Origin: Aquatica leii
Lineage: Eukaryota > Arthropoda > Insecta > Coleoptera > Lampyridae
Assembly: GCA_035610365.1 (NCBI GenBank)
Contig: CM069433.1
Location: forward strand, 194,564,760 to 194,628,759
Length of the DNA stretch: 64,000 nt
Direction of reading: 5' to 3'
The position numbers and the translations under genes were made by a program. Shown here piece by piece: positions 23,551 to 35,100 of the stretch. Every line of letters begins with the position of its first letter. The first letter of the stretch is position 1. The notes beneath the pieces were generated by a model. It did not search any database. It was not told the DNA's origin and was given only the letters and a program-made list of their open reading frames with translations.

Positions 23551-25205
23551 CAGCATTTTTAATGTTATCAGTCACTGTTAGGATATTCTTTTGCTCTTAG
23601 AATATTCTATTCCGTTATTCGCCATTTAAGTTCCAATGTGATATTCCCGCACCATGAGAAACGACTTGCAATCTTCGATTAGCAAGGTAAGGTTTTTATT
23701 TTTTCTTAGTTTCTTCTACTTCTTTTTCTTTCGGTTTTGTTTTATGCGGCTTGGGATTTTGCTTTGATTGGTGCGCTCATGTAGTGTTTGACTTTTTGAC
23801 GACTTAGTAGTTGTGACTTTTGGATAAATGATTTTTTCTCTGCCTTTTTGGTAGTCCGAGTTGTGTCGACTTTAAATCAGAATCTTTTTGCTTGAGATTT
23901 CTTCGTTGGTTTTGCTTTTCCAGATCTTTAGAGTCTGCTTCGTTAACGACTAACGACTTTCTGGCAAAACTGTCTTTCTTATACCTCCTTTTTTCTATTA
24001 GTTTGCTCTGAATTGTCGTTTAGAAAGGTTTATGGGACTACGTTGATTTTTATTGGTTTGCTAGCGTTTCGACTATTAATTGTTATGTATTTTTCCAGCA
24101 TTTTTGATGTTGTCAGTCACTGTTAGGATATTATTCTTTTCATTGCGTTTCTTTTGCTCTTGGAATATTCTAATCCGTTACTCACCATTTAAGTTCCAAT
24201 GTGATATTCCAACACCATGAGAAACGACTTGCAATCTTCGATTAGCAGGTGACGTTTTTTATTTTTTCTTATTTACTTCGACTTCTTTTTTTTTCGGTTT
24301 TGTTTTATGCGGCTTGGGATTTTGCTTTGATTGGTGCACTCATGTAGTTTTTGACTTTTTGACGACTTAGTAGTTTGGATAAATGATTTTTTCTCTGCCT
24401 TTTTGGTAGTCCGAGTTGTGTCGACTTTAAATCAGAATCTTTTTGCTTGAGATTTCTTCGTTGGTTTTGCTTTTCCAGATCTTTAGAGTCTGCTTCGTTA
24501 ACGACTAACGACTTTCTGGCAAAACTGTCTTTCTTATACCTCTTTTTTTTCTATTGGTTTGCTCTGAATTGTCGTTTAGTAAGGTTTCTGAGACTACGTT
24601 GATTTTTCTTGGTTTACTAGCGTTTCGACTATTAATTGTTATGTATTTTTCCAGCATTTTTGATGTTGTCAGTCACTGTTAGGATATTTCTCTTTTCTTT
24701 GCGTTTCTTTTGCTCTCGGAATCTTCTAATCCGTTACTCGCCATTTAAGTTCCAATGTGATATTCCAACACCATGAGAAACGACTTGCAATCTTCGATTA
24801 GCAGGTGACGTTTTTTATTTTTTCTTATTTACTTCTACTTCTTTTTCTTTCGGTTTTGTTTTATGGGGCTTGGGATTTTGTTTTGATTGGTGCACGCATG
24901 TAGTGTTTGACTTTTTGACGACTTAGTAGTTTGGATAAATGATTTTTTCTCTGCCTTTTTGGTAGTCCGAGTTGTGTCGACTTTTAATCAGAATCTTTTT
25001 GCTTGAGATTTCTTCGTTGATTTTCTTAGATCTTTAGAGTCTGCATGGTTACCGACTAACGACTTTCTGGCAAAAGTGTCTTTCTTATACCTCTTTTTTT
25101 TTCTATTGGTTTGCTTTGAATTGTCGTTTAGTAAGGTTTATGGGACTACGTTGATTTTTCTTAGTTTGCTAGCGTTTCGACTATTAATTGTTATGTATTT
25201 TGCTT
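23551..25205 (+). repeat. Three tandem copies of a ~550-bp unit from the LTR-derived family
   Basis: The landmark CAGCATTTTTGATGTTGTCA starts at 23551 (two differences), 24096 and 24652, giving unit lengths of 545 and 556 bp. All three share CCATGAGAAACGACTTGCAA, GTAGTCCGAGTTGTGTCGAC and CGACTAACGACTTTCTGGCA in the same order. Copies are highly similar, so the amplification is younger than the parent relics. Single or partial versions lie at 35925-36130, 42290-42388 and about 63120-63190. Confidence 0.85.
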
Positions 25206-26220
25206 TATTTCCTTTAAGTCTTAGTTTGTGTATTGCTAACTAATATTTCCTCTTGTTTCTTTTCCTTCATTTCAGTTTTATTCGACAGTTCCCTATGACC
25301 AATCTATGGTTTGATCCAATTTCCGTTTTTATTTTTTAAATATCTTGTGTGTATGTTATATAGTCTATCAAACTTCTAGCATTGTTTTCCTCTGCCACAA
25401 ATGTATAATTATTATCTATTTGTTAATTCCACATCGTATTTCCAATTATTAGGTCATTTTTATACTATTCCTATTCATAGCTTCCTCTCCATATTTTCCA
25501 ATACATCCCTTTCTCAGACTTAACCGACTGTGCAGTTCCATTCCCCATTATTATTGTCCTCTCATTCCTTTCCATCAATTCGTCTAATGCTTATTGCCCG
25601 TTCATATAAAATTCTACGCTTTCCTCCTCTGTTGCTCCTTCTATTATTCTATTCTTTTAATTATGTCCTCTATAATGTTTATTCCTACACCATCATTTGC
25701 TGTTTGTTTCTTTTTTTTCCTATCTGTTACCCTGATTAATTGTTTATATTACATATTCCTATATTTATTTTTCTCTCTTTTTCATTCTCTAATTCAATCC
25801 TTTTTCATTTCATTGTCTGTCTTATTACTTTTTATTTAGTTTTTTAGACTGTGACCTGTGTTCTCATTTCTTTTCTTTTGTTTTTATCTTCTTTATCCTG
25901 AAGTAATCTATCGCTTACTGTCCTCACTTTCTAGGTTTTACTCTTATTTTTGTCTTCCTTTTCATTAACCTCTTTTCCTTCTATCTCTTCCCATTTTTGG
26001 TTTGTATCCTTCCTCCCTTGTGCTTTATTAGATTTCTCCTTTCTTCTAGGATTTGCTTTAGATAATCTGTATTAATCCAAATATGTTTTCCTCTCAAGTA
26101 TTTTGCTGCCTTAAGTATCTCCGGTTTTTTTTCCAATTTGCTAGTTCTATCAGCACTGTATCAACACTCCTTGTATTATAGCTGTCTTTTTCCGTATTTC
26201 GTTTAATAGTAATTTAAAAA
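25206..26220 (-). pseudogene. Minus-strand non-LTR retrotransposon fragment
   Basis: Read on the minus strand from about 26130 down: ILKAAKYLRGKHIWINTDYL then ILEERRNLIKHKGGRI. This resembles the basic region of the ORF1-type protein of L1-like insect non-LTR elements (GKxIWIxxDLTxxERxxR). The rest is heavily decayed Lys/Glu-rich frame. The plus-strand frames at 25530-25839 are shadows of this T-rich strand. Confidence 0.4.
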
Positions 26221-27749
26221 AAATCTTGACTATCAAATTGAGAAACGGAATGTGTCTCTTAACTTAAAATAAAAAGTGATGAAAAATAAAAACAAAAAAG
26301 ATCTCTTTGTTTTATAAACAAATTTTAACGTATTCCATAAAACTAAACGCAAAAATTAATTTAAAAAAAAAATTAAAAACACAAATTGTATTTAGAGTAA
26401 CAAAAAACAAAGAGAAAAAAAGACAAGTTGGCGTGTTAAACGAAATCAATCGTTAAAGCGAGAAGGGAAAAAAGAGAACGGAAAAACCCCGACTACAATT
26501 CAAAAATTAGGCAAATAACGAAAATAATTTGTTTTATTGATTTTCAGATTTTGGTGATACACTGAAGCTAATGTGGCGTATTAAATAATACTAATCGTTC
26601 AAGCGATAAAATTAAAGAAATAAAAATAAAAAACTGATAAAAATTTTTTCGTAAAAATTTTAGATAAGTGTAAAATAGAAACGTAATTTCTTTCAATTGA
26701 AAAAAAGTTGACCTATTAAATACATATAATTAAATGTTGAAAATTAACGTAAAAAGCGAATACTTTGAAGGAGCAAAAGAGATGAGAAATCAGAAAGATT
26801 GATTACAATTCTCTCTTTAATTTTTTTTTAAATATTTTGGTAAAAACTGATAAAACATTTAAAGTTACAGTGAAAAATTAGGCAAAACAAAGAATTATTA
26901 TTCTTAAAGAAGAAAGTCTTCCGGGTTTGAACCGTGTCAATGTTGTAATCGAAGTTTCCAAGTTTCGGTTACAACATAAACACACATTTTTTCAACTTTT
27001 TACTTTTGTTTTAAATGTATATTTTTATTCAACACGTTAATTTTCATTCCATTTTTAAATTGAATTATTGAAATTTGTGTAACTAAATTCGCTTCATTTT
27101 AATCAAATCAAAGTTTTATCAAAAACTTCAAATTGATAAAATTAAAATGCATTTTCTTTGTTTTTCTTCACTCAAATACATTTTGATCAAATTGTTAAGA
27201 AAACATTTTTTGTACGCTCTCTAGTTTAGGTTAAATAAATTTCAATCAAACCATTGCTTTTAGATTTTCTTTAATTCTCTTTTTACATAACTTTTTCCTT
27301 ACTTCTATCTTGGTTCTAAGTTTTTCTAAAATAAATTTTAATTTGTTTATTAAAATTATACCAGATGGCATTTCCCATTTTCTTCACGCTCGTTTCTTTA
27401 CCTTTTTTTTAAATTTTGATAAACTAATATTTGTGTCCCGTTTTTTCATTGTTTAGGTGTACCTTATAGAGTAAGATGTGATGGATTCTCAAAGAAAATT
27501 TTTTTTTCAATTTTAATTTTTTAACATAAGGAACTTCGTTCACACAGATATGTTTGTACTTAGAATCAGGCAATGTCCATTTTTTTGCTTAAGTGTACTT
27601 TACAGAGAAAAGTGTCTTGCTGTATATGTTAGCACACTATTCCAATTTCGAACTGTTAACATAAGAAATGCAGAACCTTTTTTTAATTTTTTACAGAAAT
27701 TGTGGAAATATGAAAAGTTACAAACCACCAGGTTTTCGCGGCCATGATT
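26221..27749. other. A-rich then T-rich block, no gene seen
   Basis: Composition flips from A-rich to T-rich near 26950, as in 7900-8760, and the two blocks share an ACGTATTxxATAAAACTAAA phrase. Likely a decayed fold-back repeat. Confidence 0.4.
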
Positions 27750-28400
27750 TCCTAACGTAGAAAAACTTTCGTGTTTTGAACCCGCCCCATATTTTCATAT
27801 TTCACAGAACTTAAAAAGCTCACAAACTTTGGAAAACTTACAATACTTAACGTTTCGACAGTCATGTCGGTGTCTTCTTCAGAAAGGCTGAAACTGAAGA
27901 TATAGGATGCTGAGAATCCTTTATATTGCACCGTCCGGGTTAACAATCCGGGCGGTCTCTATTCACTAGTCTTCCGAAACAGGTTTTTCGAAACGAGGCT
28001 AGGTATGTTGTAATTATCGTACTTCTGGATTTCGATGACTTGCTTGTATACTTTAAGCCAGAAGTTCCAGGGTTTAGCCAAAATTATTGTCTCTTCGAAT
28101 TTTATGACCTGTTCGGTGTCTACGAAGTGTTCCGCCATAGCCGATCTTCTATTATCCACCTTATGTTTTCTTATCTGGGTAACGAGGTTGCGCCCCGTTT
28201 GTCCCACCTAAGCCACTCTACACTAACAAGAGATGTGGTAGACCCCTGGTTCGTCGAGTGGTGCTGTTCTCTCCTTCAATTTTGAAAAATTGTCGACTAT
28301 TTGATTTGTGTCATTGAAGATTACTTTGAAGAAAGGTAGTTTCCGCCGAGGTCTTCTGTCTTTAGTTTTTCTTTATTGTGTTGTTCGCTCTATCTACGTC
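27750..28400 (-). pseudogene. Penelope-like element fragment: GIY-YIG endonuclease and 3' tail
   Basis: On the minus strand at 28207-27962 the frame reads GQTGRNLVTQIRKHKVDNRR, then SAMAEHFVD and FEETIILAKPWNFWLKVYKQ, the C-terminal GIY-YIG endonuclease of Penelope-like elements (family phrase YVGQTGR...KEH...SAVAEH). Just upstream (28290-28210) lies a degraded STTRRTRGLPHLL-like part. Downstream at 27850-27900 is the phrase with GAAGAAGACACCGACATGAC and TCGAAACG that commonly closes such elements. The GIY half of the active site is not readable. Confidence 0.75.
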
Positions 28401-28429
28401 TGCGTTTCCTGCATCCGTTTTAGCACTGA

Positions 28430-29335
28430 AAACTTCGAAAACTGGATGATAGTGCGAGCACGCTCACAGCTCTACCGCAAAACATTAGGATCAAAGCAGC
28501 CGATGGACTGAAGAAGTCTGCAGCACCCATACCAGCATCAATCAGAATGAAAGAATTGCTCTAAGAGAACTCAAGACCAACAAATAAATCACTCTTCTAC
28601 CAGCTAACAAAGGACGTATGCCTTTGTAATCATGAACACCAGCGATCACATGAGCAAAATTTACACACTGCTACAAAATCCGGCGTAATTTCGACCGCTG
28701 TAAGAACCGCAACCACAATCCCAGTACATAAGAAAATACGCCTAATTTCTTCACACCACAAAGCAGAGGTAGCGCGTCGCCAAATTGTGAGTACTATAAG
28801 ACCATCAGCAAACCCAACGCGTTAGAGACCAAGCTAGGTCATCTAACGGACGCCTTAAAGAAGACGGATACAAAAAGGACGCCTAATTCCTTCAGACCAC
28901 AAAACAGAGGCACCGCTTCGCCCAATTGTGAGTGCTACACGTTCAACCACTCATCCTCTGGCTAGATACTTATGTGCAAATCTACAATCACTCACAAGAA
29001 AAAGCATCACGTTAAGAATTCCCAGTACTTCGTCTCAAAGATTAAAGAGATAAAATTGGAAGCAGAAGATAGTTTGGTCAGTTTTGATGTAGCCTCTTAT
29101 CACAAAAGTGCCGCTACAAACAATATCAGACATCAAGATCAATTTACGAAAAACAAAATTGAAGGAAAAGCTTAACGAACTAATTGAACTATGCTTAAAA
29201 TCCACGTATTTTTCTTTCAACAACGTTATATACAAACAAACTGAAGGAGCAGCCATGAGATCACCACTTTCTCCAGTCATCGCCAATATATTTAAGGAAA
29301 ACTTTGAATAAATAGCATTAGACCCTAGACCTTCA
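28430..29335 (+). pseudogene. Penelope-like element fragment: reverse transcriptase
   Basis: This is in the opposite orientation to the copy just before it. Visible blocks are a duplicated stretch near 28735-28800 and 28880-28930 (both FLHTTKQR/FLQTTKQR-like), then KNSQYFVSKIKEI (29015), DSLVSFDVASY (palm motif A, 29070-29100), and STYFSFNNVIYKQTEGAAMR with SPLSPVIANIFKENFE (29200-29308), the Penelope motif B. A frameshift separates motif A from the following part (about 29130). After 29310 the frame decays; near 29355 LLRYVDHTE resembles the RYVDDT catalytic box with the second Asp changed to His. Confidence 0.75.
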
Positions 29336-29654
29336 AACCAAAGTTGCTTGCTGCGTTACGTGGATCATACAGAGCAGTCCCACCTAACAGCTTCCTGGAT
29401 CACATCAACTAGTTAGAACCCAACATCAAATTCACCGTAGAGACCGAAACATACACCGCACAAGTATTATCCGAAATAACTTAACTATTTTAACCAAATA
29501 TTATAGACTATATATGAACGTAATTAGAGTTGCTAATAGCATATGCTATCAGTGTCTGAATCTGAAGATACATTTCAGAAAACTCCTCGGAAAATTTCGT
29601 ATATTAAACGACTGTTTTTCTGACTAGGCCTAGCCAACCAATACAGCTTTTTGT

Positions 29655-30075
29655 GTATCAAATATCGATACATATCGGAATAACGATACATATCGGAATA
29701 TCAATACGTAATGCAGTATCAATAACCTATCAAAATATCTTAAGATAATATAAATTATTAACATTTTAGTATTTAAATTTACTGTTCTTTTATCTTGCAA
29801 AACTTTTTTTTCTTTGTCTTGTACTAAGACGTGTTCGTCAATGTTATATTTAAGGGTCGATGCTACGGCATTTATATATTAAATATCAATACGCGATTCG
29901 TATCGGAGCATCGATATGTATTGAAGTATCAATACGTATCAGTGTATTGATATGTATTGGTGTATCGATGCGTATCGGAATATAGACGCGAATCGGAATG
30001 TCGATGCGTATCGGAATATCGAGGCATATCGGAATATTGATGCGTATCGAAGTATCAATTTTGTATCGTAATATT
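29655..30075. repeat. 18-bp minisatellite with self-complementary core
   Basis: Variants of CGATACGTATCGGAATAT repeat every 18 bp, densest at 29885-30075, with an outlying block at 29655-29720. The unit holds the palindrome ATCGATACGTATCGAT. Because 18 is a multiple of 3, it produces a spurious six-residue repeat frame on the minus strand (30086-29886). Confidence 0.85.
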
Positions 30076-31284
30076 GATACGCTCACCCCTAGTTCTAACC
30101 TTTATCTACAAATTGAAAGCAATAGGAAGGAATGTGAGCTTAGTACCAGTGAGATACTCTCACTCTCATATTAAGAGAACGTAAGCTTGAGAAAACGAAA
30201 AAAAGTTGCAATTATAACAAATTATAGTAAGACAATATTTAAAAAAAAAAACAGTTCAAAATAAATGTATACGATATCAAAACATTAAAAAAATACAATA
30301 ATATAATAAAATACGAAGAACGAACAAAGAAACAAAACAAAAATTAATTAAAACTCGATAATTTTCCCCTTCAGGCAAAATAATTCCAATTTGTTAATTA
30401 AACGATAAAAAATGTAATAAATGAGCTTGTGGAAAAAACAAAATAAAATTAAGAAATAAATAATGAACCCGAAAAATTACGTTTAGCTATATAGAATTTA
30501 TAGAAACTGTAATTTTTGACAGTAATTGAAAAAAAAACACCCACAAAACCTATGCTTGTTAAACTTCTGTCACAGTAATTTTGATTTTGAAAAAGCGCAA
30601 CATAAATATCGTAGAGCATTTTACTGTTAACTCGTGCTTGGCAATTAATCTTTCAATGACATTGTTCTAAAAATAGAATTAAAAACTTCATAATACACGT
30701 TTCAAGGTTTCATTTATCTTCACTCAAATTATTATTTATTTTCCACATTACAAAGATAACATTTACAGTCAACAAAATATTTATATTTTTCAGATTTAAC
30801 GAGATTTTTATTTTAATCGTCGTTGAATTGTGGGCGATAATTGATAGTTAAAAAACAATCGTTCTAATCGTATATGTAATTTGTGATAATTTTTTTTAAT
30901 GATTCAGTTTTACATTGTCATCTTTTATTATTTATGGAGTTGTCATGTTCAAAATTTTCTTTTAGAGAAAACTGCATTTTTTACCTGAAATCTGGCATTT
31001 TTCGATAGTGTTTGTTTTCATTTTATATTTAGGATCGTGTATTCTATTTTAATACTAAGAGTTGTGGAAAATTTTCACGCGGTTCCGTATAGAGTGAAAC
31101 CTTTGTTTAAGGACCTCTTCAAAACCGAAAACCTGTGAAAGACGAATTTTTTTGGGTCTAGACGAGCATGCATGCTTTAATTTAAACTTGACAAAACGAA
31201 AACGAGTAAATGGAAAATTTATCTGGTCCCGCCAGTTTCGATTTTAGCAGGTTTGTTCTAAGTAAATTTTTTGTTTGCATTAAG
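30076..31284. other. AT-rich region, no gene seen
   Basis: No frame above 60 codons and no shared repeat recognised. Confidence 0.45.
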
Positions 31285-32058
31285 CGATTCTGACAAAGTA
31301 TGTATGTCTCATATGTGAGACTCATTTCAGGAAAGAGTCATACATCCAGTTTCAAGGATTTAAAGTGTATCATAGGTCCACCTAGACTATAGCAAAAAAA
31401 GGAAAAAACAGGGCATTCATCATGCGAGGTGATTTTCATGCAAAATACGTCACATCCATCGGTAGCCTATTAATCTGCATAAAACTGCTGATTTTATAGA
31501 CTTCTTTATAATCACGAATATATCTTCAAATTATGTTCATATTAAACGATGAAGTCAGATAAATCTATTATTTTTTATACAGTGTGATTCAAAAAGAAAA
31601 TCATCTCGGTTTTACTAAGAAAAAGACAAATTTGGAAAAACATTGCAGTTTAACTCAGAACAACTAGATGACTAAGTTGATCTGTTTTTGTAGCTAACAA
31701 TTATTCTAAAGAGATTAAAAACCTTATATAAAAAAAAGTAAGCTATGGCGGAAATGGCAGCAGACCATAGCGCAAAGTGATATAACAACTCTAAATAACG
31801 CAACTCGAAATACAAAGGAATCGATTCGAGACTACCTGAGTTAATTAATTGATGACAAAAAACAGGTTACCAAACGACTAAAAAAATCCTCCAATGCGAA
31901 ATCCAGATGCAATATGACCCCGAAGCAGTAACGATGGAGAAGACTCTCAATACTAGACTGAACTAGGACAATAAGATTAAGATGTCATGAAAATATTTCA
32001 CCAAAAGAATTCTCAGATAAAATTAAAACAAACATCAACTCAAAAAACCCCGTGGGTT
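31285..32058 (+). pseudogene. Jockey-clade non-LTR retrotransposon fragment (endonuclease, linker, start of RT)
   Basis: At 31293-31380 the frame reads VCLICETHFRKESYIQFQGF followed by KVYHRST, the Jockey endonuclease signature with the catalytic Glu in ETHF. FIMRGDFHAKY at 31409 is the GDxNAKH block with His for Asn. After a gap, 31790-31850 reads TLNNATRNTKESIRDYLS, and 32000-32058 ISPKEFSDKIKTNINSKN, matching the ISPKEVxxxIxxxNPKKAPG entry of the Jockey RT. Stops and frameshifts occur throughout. The copy is cut exactly where LOA/I-like sequence begins. Confidence 0.7.
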
Positions 32059-32059
32059 G

Positions 32060-33545
32060 AACTATCTATCGGGTGCGTCTCCAGGTGGTGGATAGGGGGT
32101 AAGTAGGGTGTCATGGTACGCAGCTTAACAAGTTGAGCAAGGACAACTTTATTTACTTTGGTAGGTGTTGGAATCGCGGGCTAAAATCCAAGAGCCAACA
32201 TTGGGATAAGTGACGCCTGTCGCTGCTGTACTAGCGTTACTCAGTAGACGTGTCTCACGAGCAATAAATGCGTGGACCAAAAGAAGAGATAACCTCATTA
32301 AAAACCACCTAAGACCCGACAGATGCGTTACTGGATAGAAGACCCGTCGTTACTAGTCCCAGCATAGAGGCTCAAGCAAACCCCGTTGTATGTAGCCCGC
32401 CATGTGTATAGGAGCACTACACATGGTTGCTTATATTTCCTCGTTGCTCATGGGACCACTGGGGACCAAGTAAATGACACAAAAACAAATGTAACAGACA
32501 ATAGGAAAAGAAGAACACACCCAAGAAATTTTCAGATGCTGCTAGAAGAAGAAATTTCAGCAGCAAAGGGAAAACCTGAAACATCAGGGACAAAGACGGA
32601 CCCCTAAACACCAAAAGATCGGTGACACAAAACGCAGTACGCTAACCACAGCAACAAGACCACCAACAAGAAAGAGTAGCGGGGTAAAGCACTTCGCCTC
32701 TTATGCTACGGCGGTTTCTGATATTCGAATGGCAATAATGCCACAAGGATATTCAGGTATTGTCTTAAACGAAAAACGGGCGGGACAAGTTCCGAACACA
32801 TTATGCGAAGAAGAATGTGCTCCCAGATTCTCTGGAGTTAACTTAAAAAAGGGTTTTCTATTGGCGACCTGTGTCTAAGAAAGATTTGCTGGTGCGGACC
32901 CTAGACCTTGGCCAGGTGCGAAACTAAGGACGTTCCAAAACTAACTAAGACGATGGTATGGATTCCGGGACCCCTCGTGGAACCGAAAAAAGTACTAAAG
33001 CGCTTAAATGTTCAAAGTCAAGAGCTTTGAATAGAAACCTGGAGTGTTGTGAATAAGAAGGAAGATTCGTAAAGGCACCAACTTATCTTTCTCATGAGTG
33101 AAAACTCATGGGAAAAATACACAAGTCCCGGCTGCAGACCTTACCTAAATATTTCCCCAGTCTTATTCAGACGTCTAGGAGGGAAAAAGGAAAAGGGGAC
33201 AAGAGATTTAGATCCACAAAGTAGAAGCGAGTGTTGAACCAAGAACGTCGGCTTAAATCGCCACAACACATTATGCAGTGAAATAAGAGAGCGACATGTG
33301 TCAACTCAACCATCACTCTCCGACCATATATACATCACATTTAAAATGGAGTTGCCGCAGGTAGAAGTGAAGACGTACGGAAATCCAAGAACCTGCAACT
33401 AAGATCTCTTTAGGAAGAGACTTGAGCAGGGACTGAATGTATGTCCGTCAATACTTCAAACCTCGTTAGAAATAGAGCTGATGAACCATATCATCAAGAC
33501 ATCTATCAAAAACGCTTACAAAAATATTTGCTCGTTAAAAGAAAA
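32060..33545 (+). pseudogene. LOA/I-like non-LTR retrotransposon remnant: leader, ORF1 and part of endonuclease
   Basis: A leader with CGGGTGCGTCTCCAGGTGG (32070) is followed by an ORF1-type frame: SYATAVSDIRMAIMPQGYSG, IVLNEKRAGQV (32698-32795), LLVRTLDLG (32888), LTKTMVWIPGPLVEPKKVLK (32940-33000), ETWSVVNKKE (33035), NLSFLMSE. This is the conserved ORF1 tail of these elements (DUF4780-like from memory, not verified). It then jumps to an endonuclease end (TQPSLSDH, 33302-33325) and linker (LFRKRLEQGLN, 33405-33440), so most of the endonuclease is deleted. It is the sister copy of 2690-4800. Confidence 0.65.
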
Positions 33546-34149
33546 GAAAAACTTTTAGCGTGATTATTTAGAAATGCAATTTTTTCTTGAATAGAAGCAA
33601 AGAAGATCTTCCGACTGGTGTACTGGGATCCATCTTACAAATTTTTTCCCATGTTCGACTGTGTAGTTTTTTTTAATTTCCGCCTCCCCTTAAAATGCTG
33701 GCGTGTTTCCTTGGAACGCTAATTAATGTGAGATTGAGAACCTCAAAGGTTTTATTCTATTCGATCTTCGTACCACTGTGGATATCTGTGAAGTTATAAT
33801 TCCACCTTCAGCTTTATTCATATTTGAACAATTGTTGTGTACGTCGACTATATTCCGATCGAGTATCTTTAAATTTTTAAACGTAAACGTAAAACCAGAG
33901 TTTGGCAAACACACGTCGATGAATGTAAGCTTATAATTTTTTCGAAAATAATATTATTGATGCAGCTGATATCCATCTACCTGCGATAAGGTACTTAGGT
34001 GGGATAAGTCCTATAATTTGTTCTCAATTTAACTTAACGTTCACTACTGATTTTTTTAAATTATATTGTCGCGAGTACCTAACCGGTACTTTTTCCTGTT
34101 TATTGCTTCTTATTAAAGCTTAGTATCGCTTGTAATAACAAAAAAATTG
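33546..34149. other. No gene seen
   Basis: Mixed AT-rich sequence between two retroelement relics. A 63-codon minus-strand frame (33914-33726) has no recognisable feature. Confidence 0.4.
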
Positions 34150-34333
34150 TATTTGTCGTTGAAAATCTATATGAAGTGCTACTTTCCTTCGATTATTATT
34201 TACTTTTCTCCTAATCTCTTCGATAGTGGATTCAGATGTACCTTTGGTAGTGTCTATTTTCCCCTTTCAGCATTCTAAACCACGACATCTCACCAAAGTA
34301 AACCCACTAGAGCAAAAAGTTGGTAACAAAAAG

Positions 34334-34351
34334 TGGCACCCAACGTGGGGT
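34334..34351 (+). other. Primer binding site, tRNA-Lys type
   Basis: TGGCACCCAACGTGGGGT has two differences from TGGCGCCCAACGTGGGGC. It sits in the same context as the site at 20641. Confidence 0.65.
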
Positions 34352-34814
34352 CTCGATTTACTTTGCTACTTCTTTTCTTAGATTTAATCGATTGATTGTC
34401 TTTGTCAGTATTTAGTAATAATCGAATTTCTTCTTGGCTTTCTTGATTTATATTACTTGTTAGATATATTGATATTTTTTTGGTGCCGATAGTTATTAGT
34501 CGTACTGTTTGTATTTTTGTTGAACGTGCTTAAGGTTAGCAACAGCTCAATTTTCAGGATTCAAGTGTTTGTGCGAGATATGGACACTCTAGCAGAACCT
34601 CAAAATCCGTATTCTGTACCTATTCCCAATTCGATTAATTGTGTTCACTGTCGTCCTTTGGGGCAATAAACCTTTAGGTTCTGTTCCTTCTTCTCTGATT
34701 TGTCTACTAGTTTGTCTTTTTTTTCTAAGATTATCGGCCTTACTAAGAACCAGTGGTAGAATCATTTAGTGTCTCGTTGGTTTGTGGTTCGCAATCTTGT
34801 TTGTAAACGAGTGT

Positions 34815-35100
34815 CTCAAGACGATCAACATCTGTGGAATTTAGTAGTGCCGCACGATCAACATCTGTGGAATTTAGTAGTGCCGCACGATCAACGTAAG
34901 TCAACTATTCACGGCCACCACATTCATTCCACTTTTCGTCCGTAGTGTGACTAAGACGCTGCTCCTTCTACGTCGACAATTTTACTGGCCTCACATAAGA
35001 TCGAAAGTGACGAAATACGTTCGTTATTGCTCGGTTTGTCGATTACAGAAGGAGCTTGGGTTAGATCGACAACGCAGTTCAATTCAAAAGACTGCTGCAA
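34815..35100 (+). pseudogene. Gypsy-type integrase N-terminal zinc finger (H2C2), broken
   Basis: The frame reads DDQHLWNLVVPHD (the HHLWRLVVP-like lead-in), then STIHGHHIHSTFRP at 34896-34937, and after a one-base shift VTKTLLLLRRQFYWPHI, VTKYVRYCSVCRLQKELG (34945-35055). The paired His and the CxxC form the HHCC zinc-binding module that opens retroviral-type integrases; the RRQFYWP phrase is typical of LTR retrotransposons. The catalytic DDE core is not found downstream. Confidence 0.8.
34821..34895 (+). repeat. 33-bp tandem duplication within the integrase frame
   Basis: The units 34821-34853 and 34854-34886 are identical, and a partial third unit starts at 34887. The length equals eleven codons, so the duplication keeps the frame. 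Confidence 0.9.

Noticed and set aside
25530-25839. Hydrophobic plus-strand frames
   Set aside because: T-rich shadow of a decayed minus-strand retroelement.
29886-30086. Minus-strand frame with six-residue repeats (IRIDIP-like)
   Set aside because: Translation of an 18-bp minisatellite; no start context or other gene feature.
31580-31615. CAGTGTGATTCAAAAAG phrase resembling a transposon end
   Set aside because: No inverted partner or target duplication was found; it lies within the Jockey fragment.
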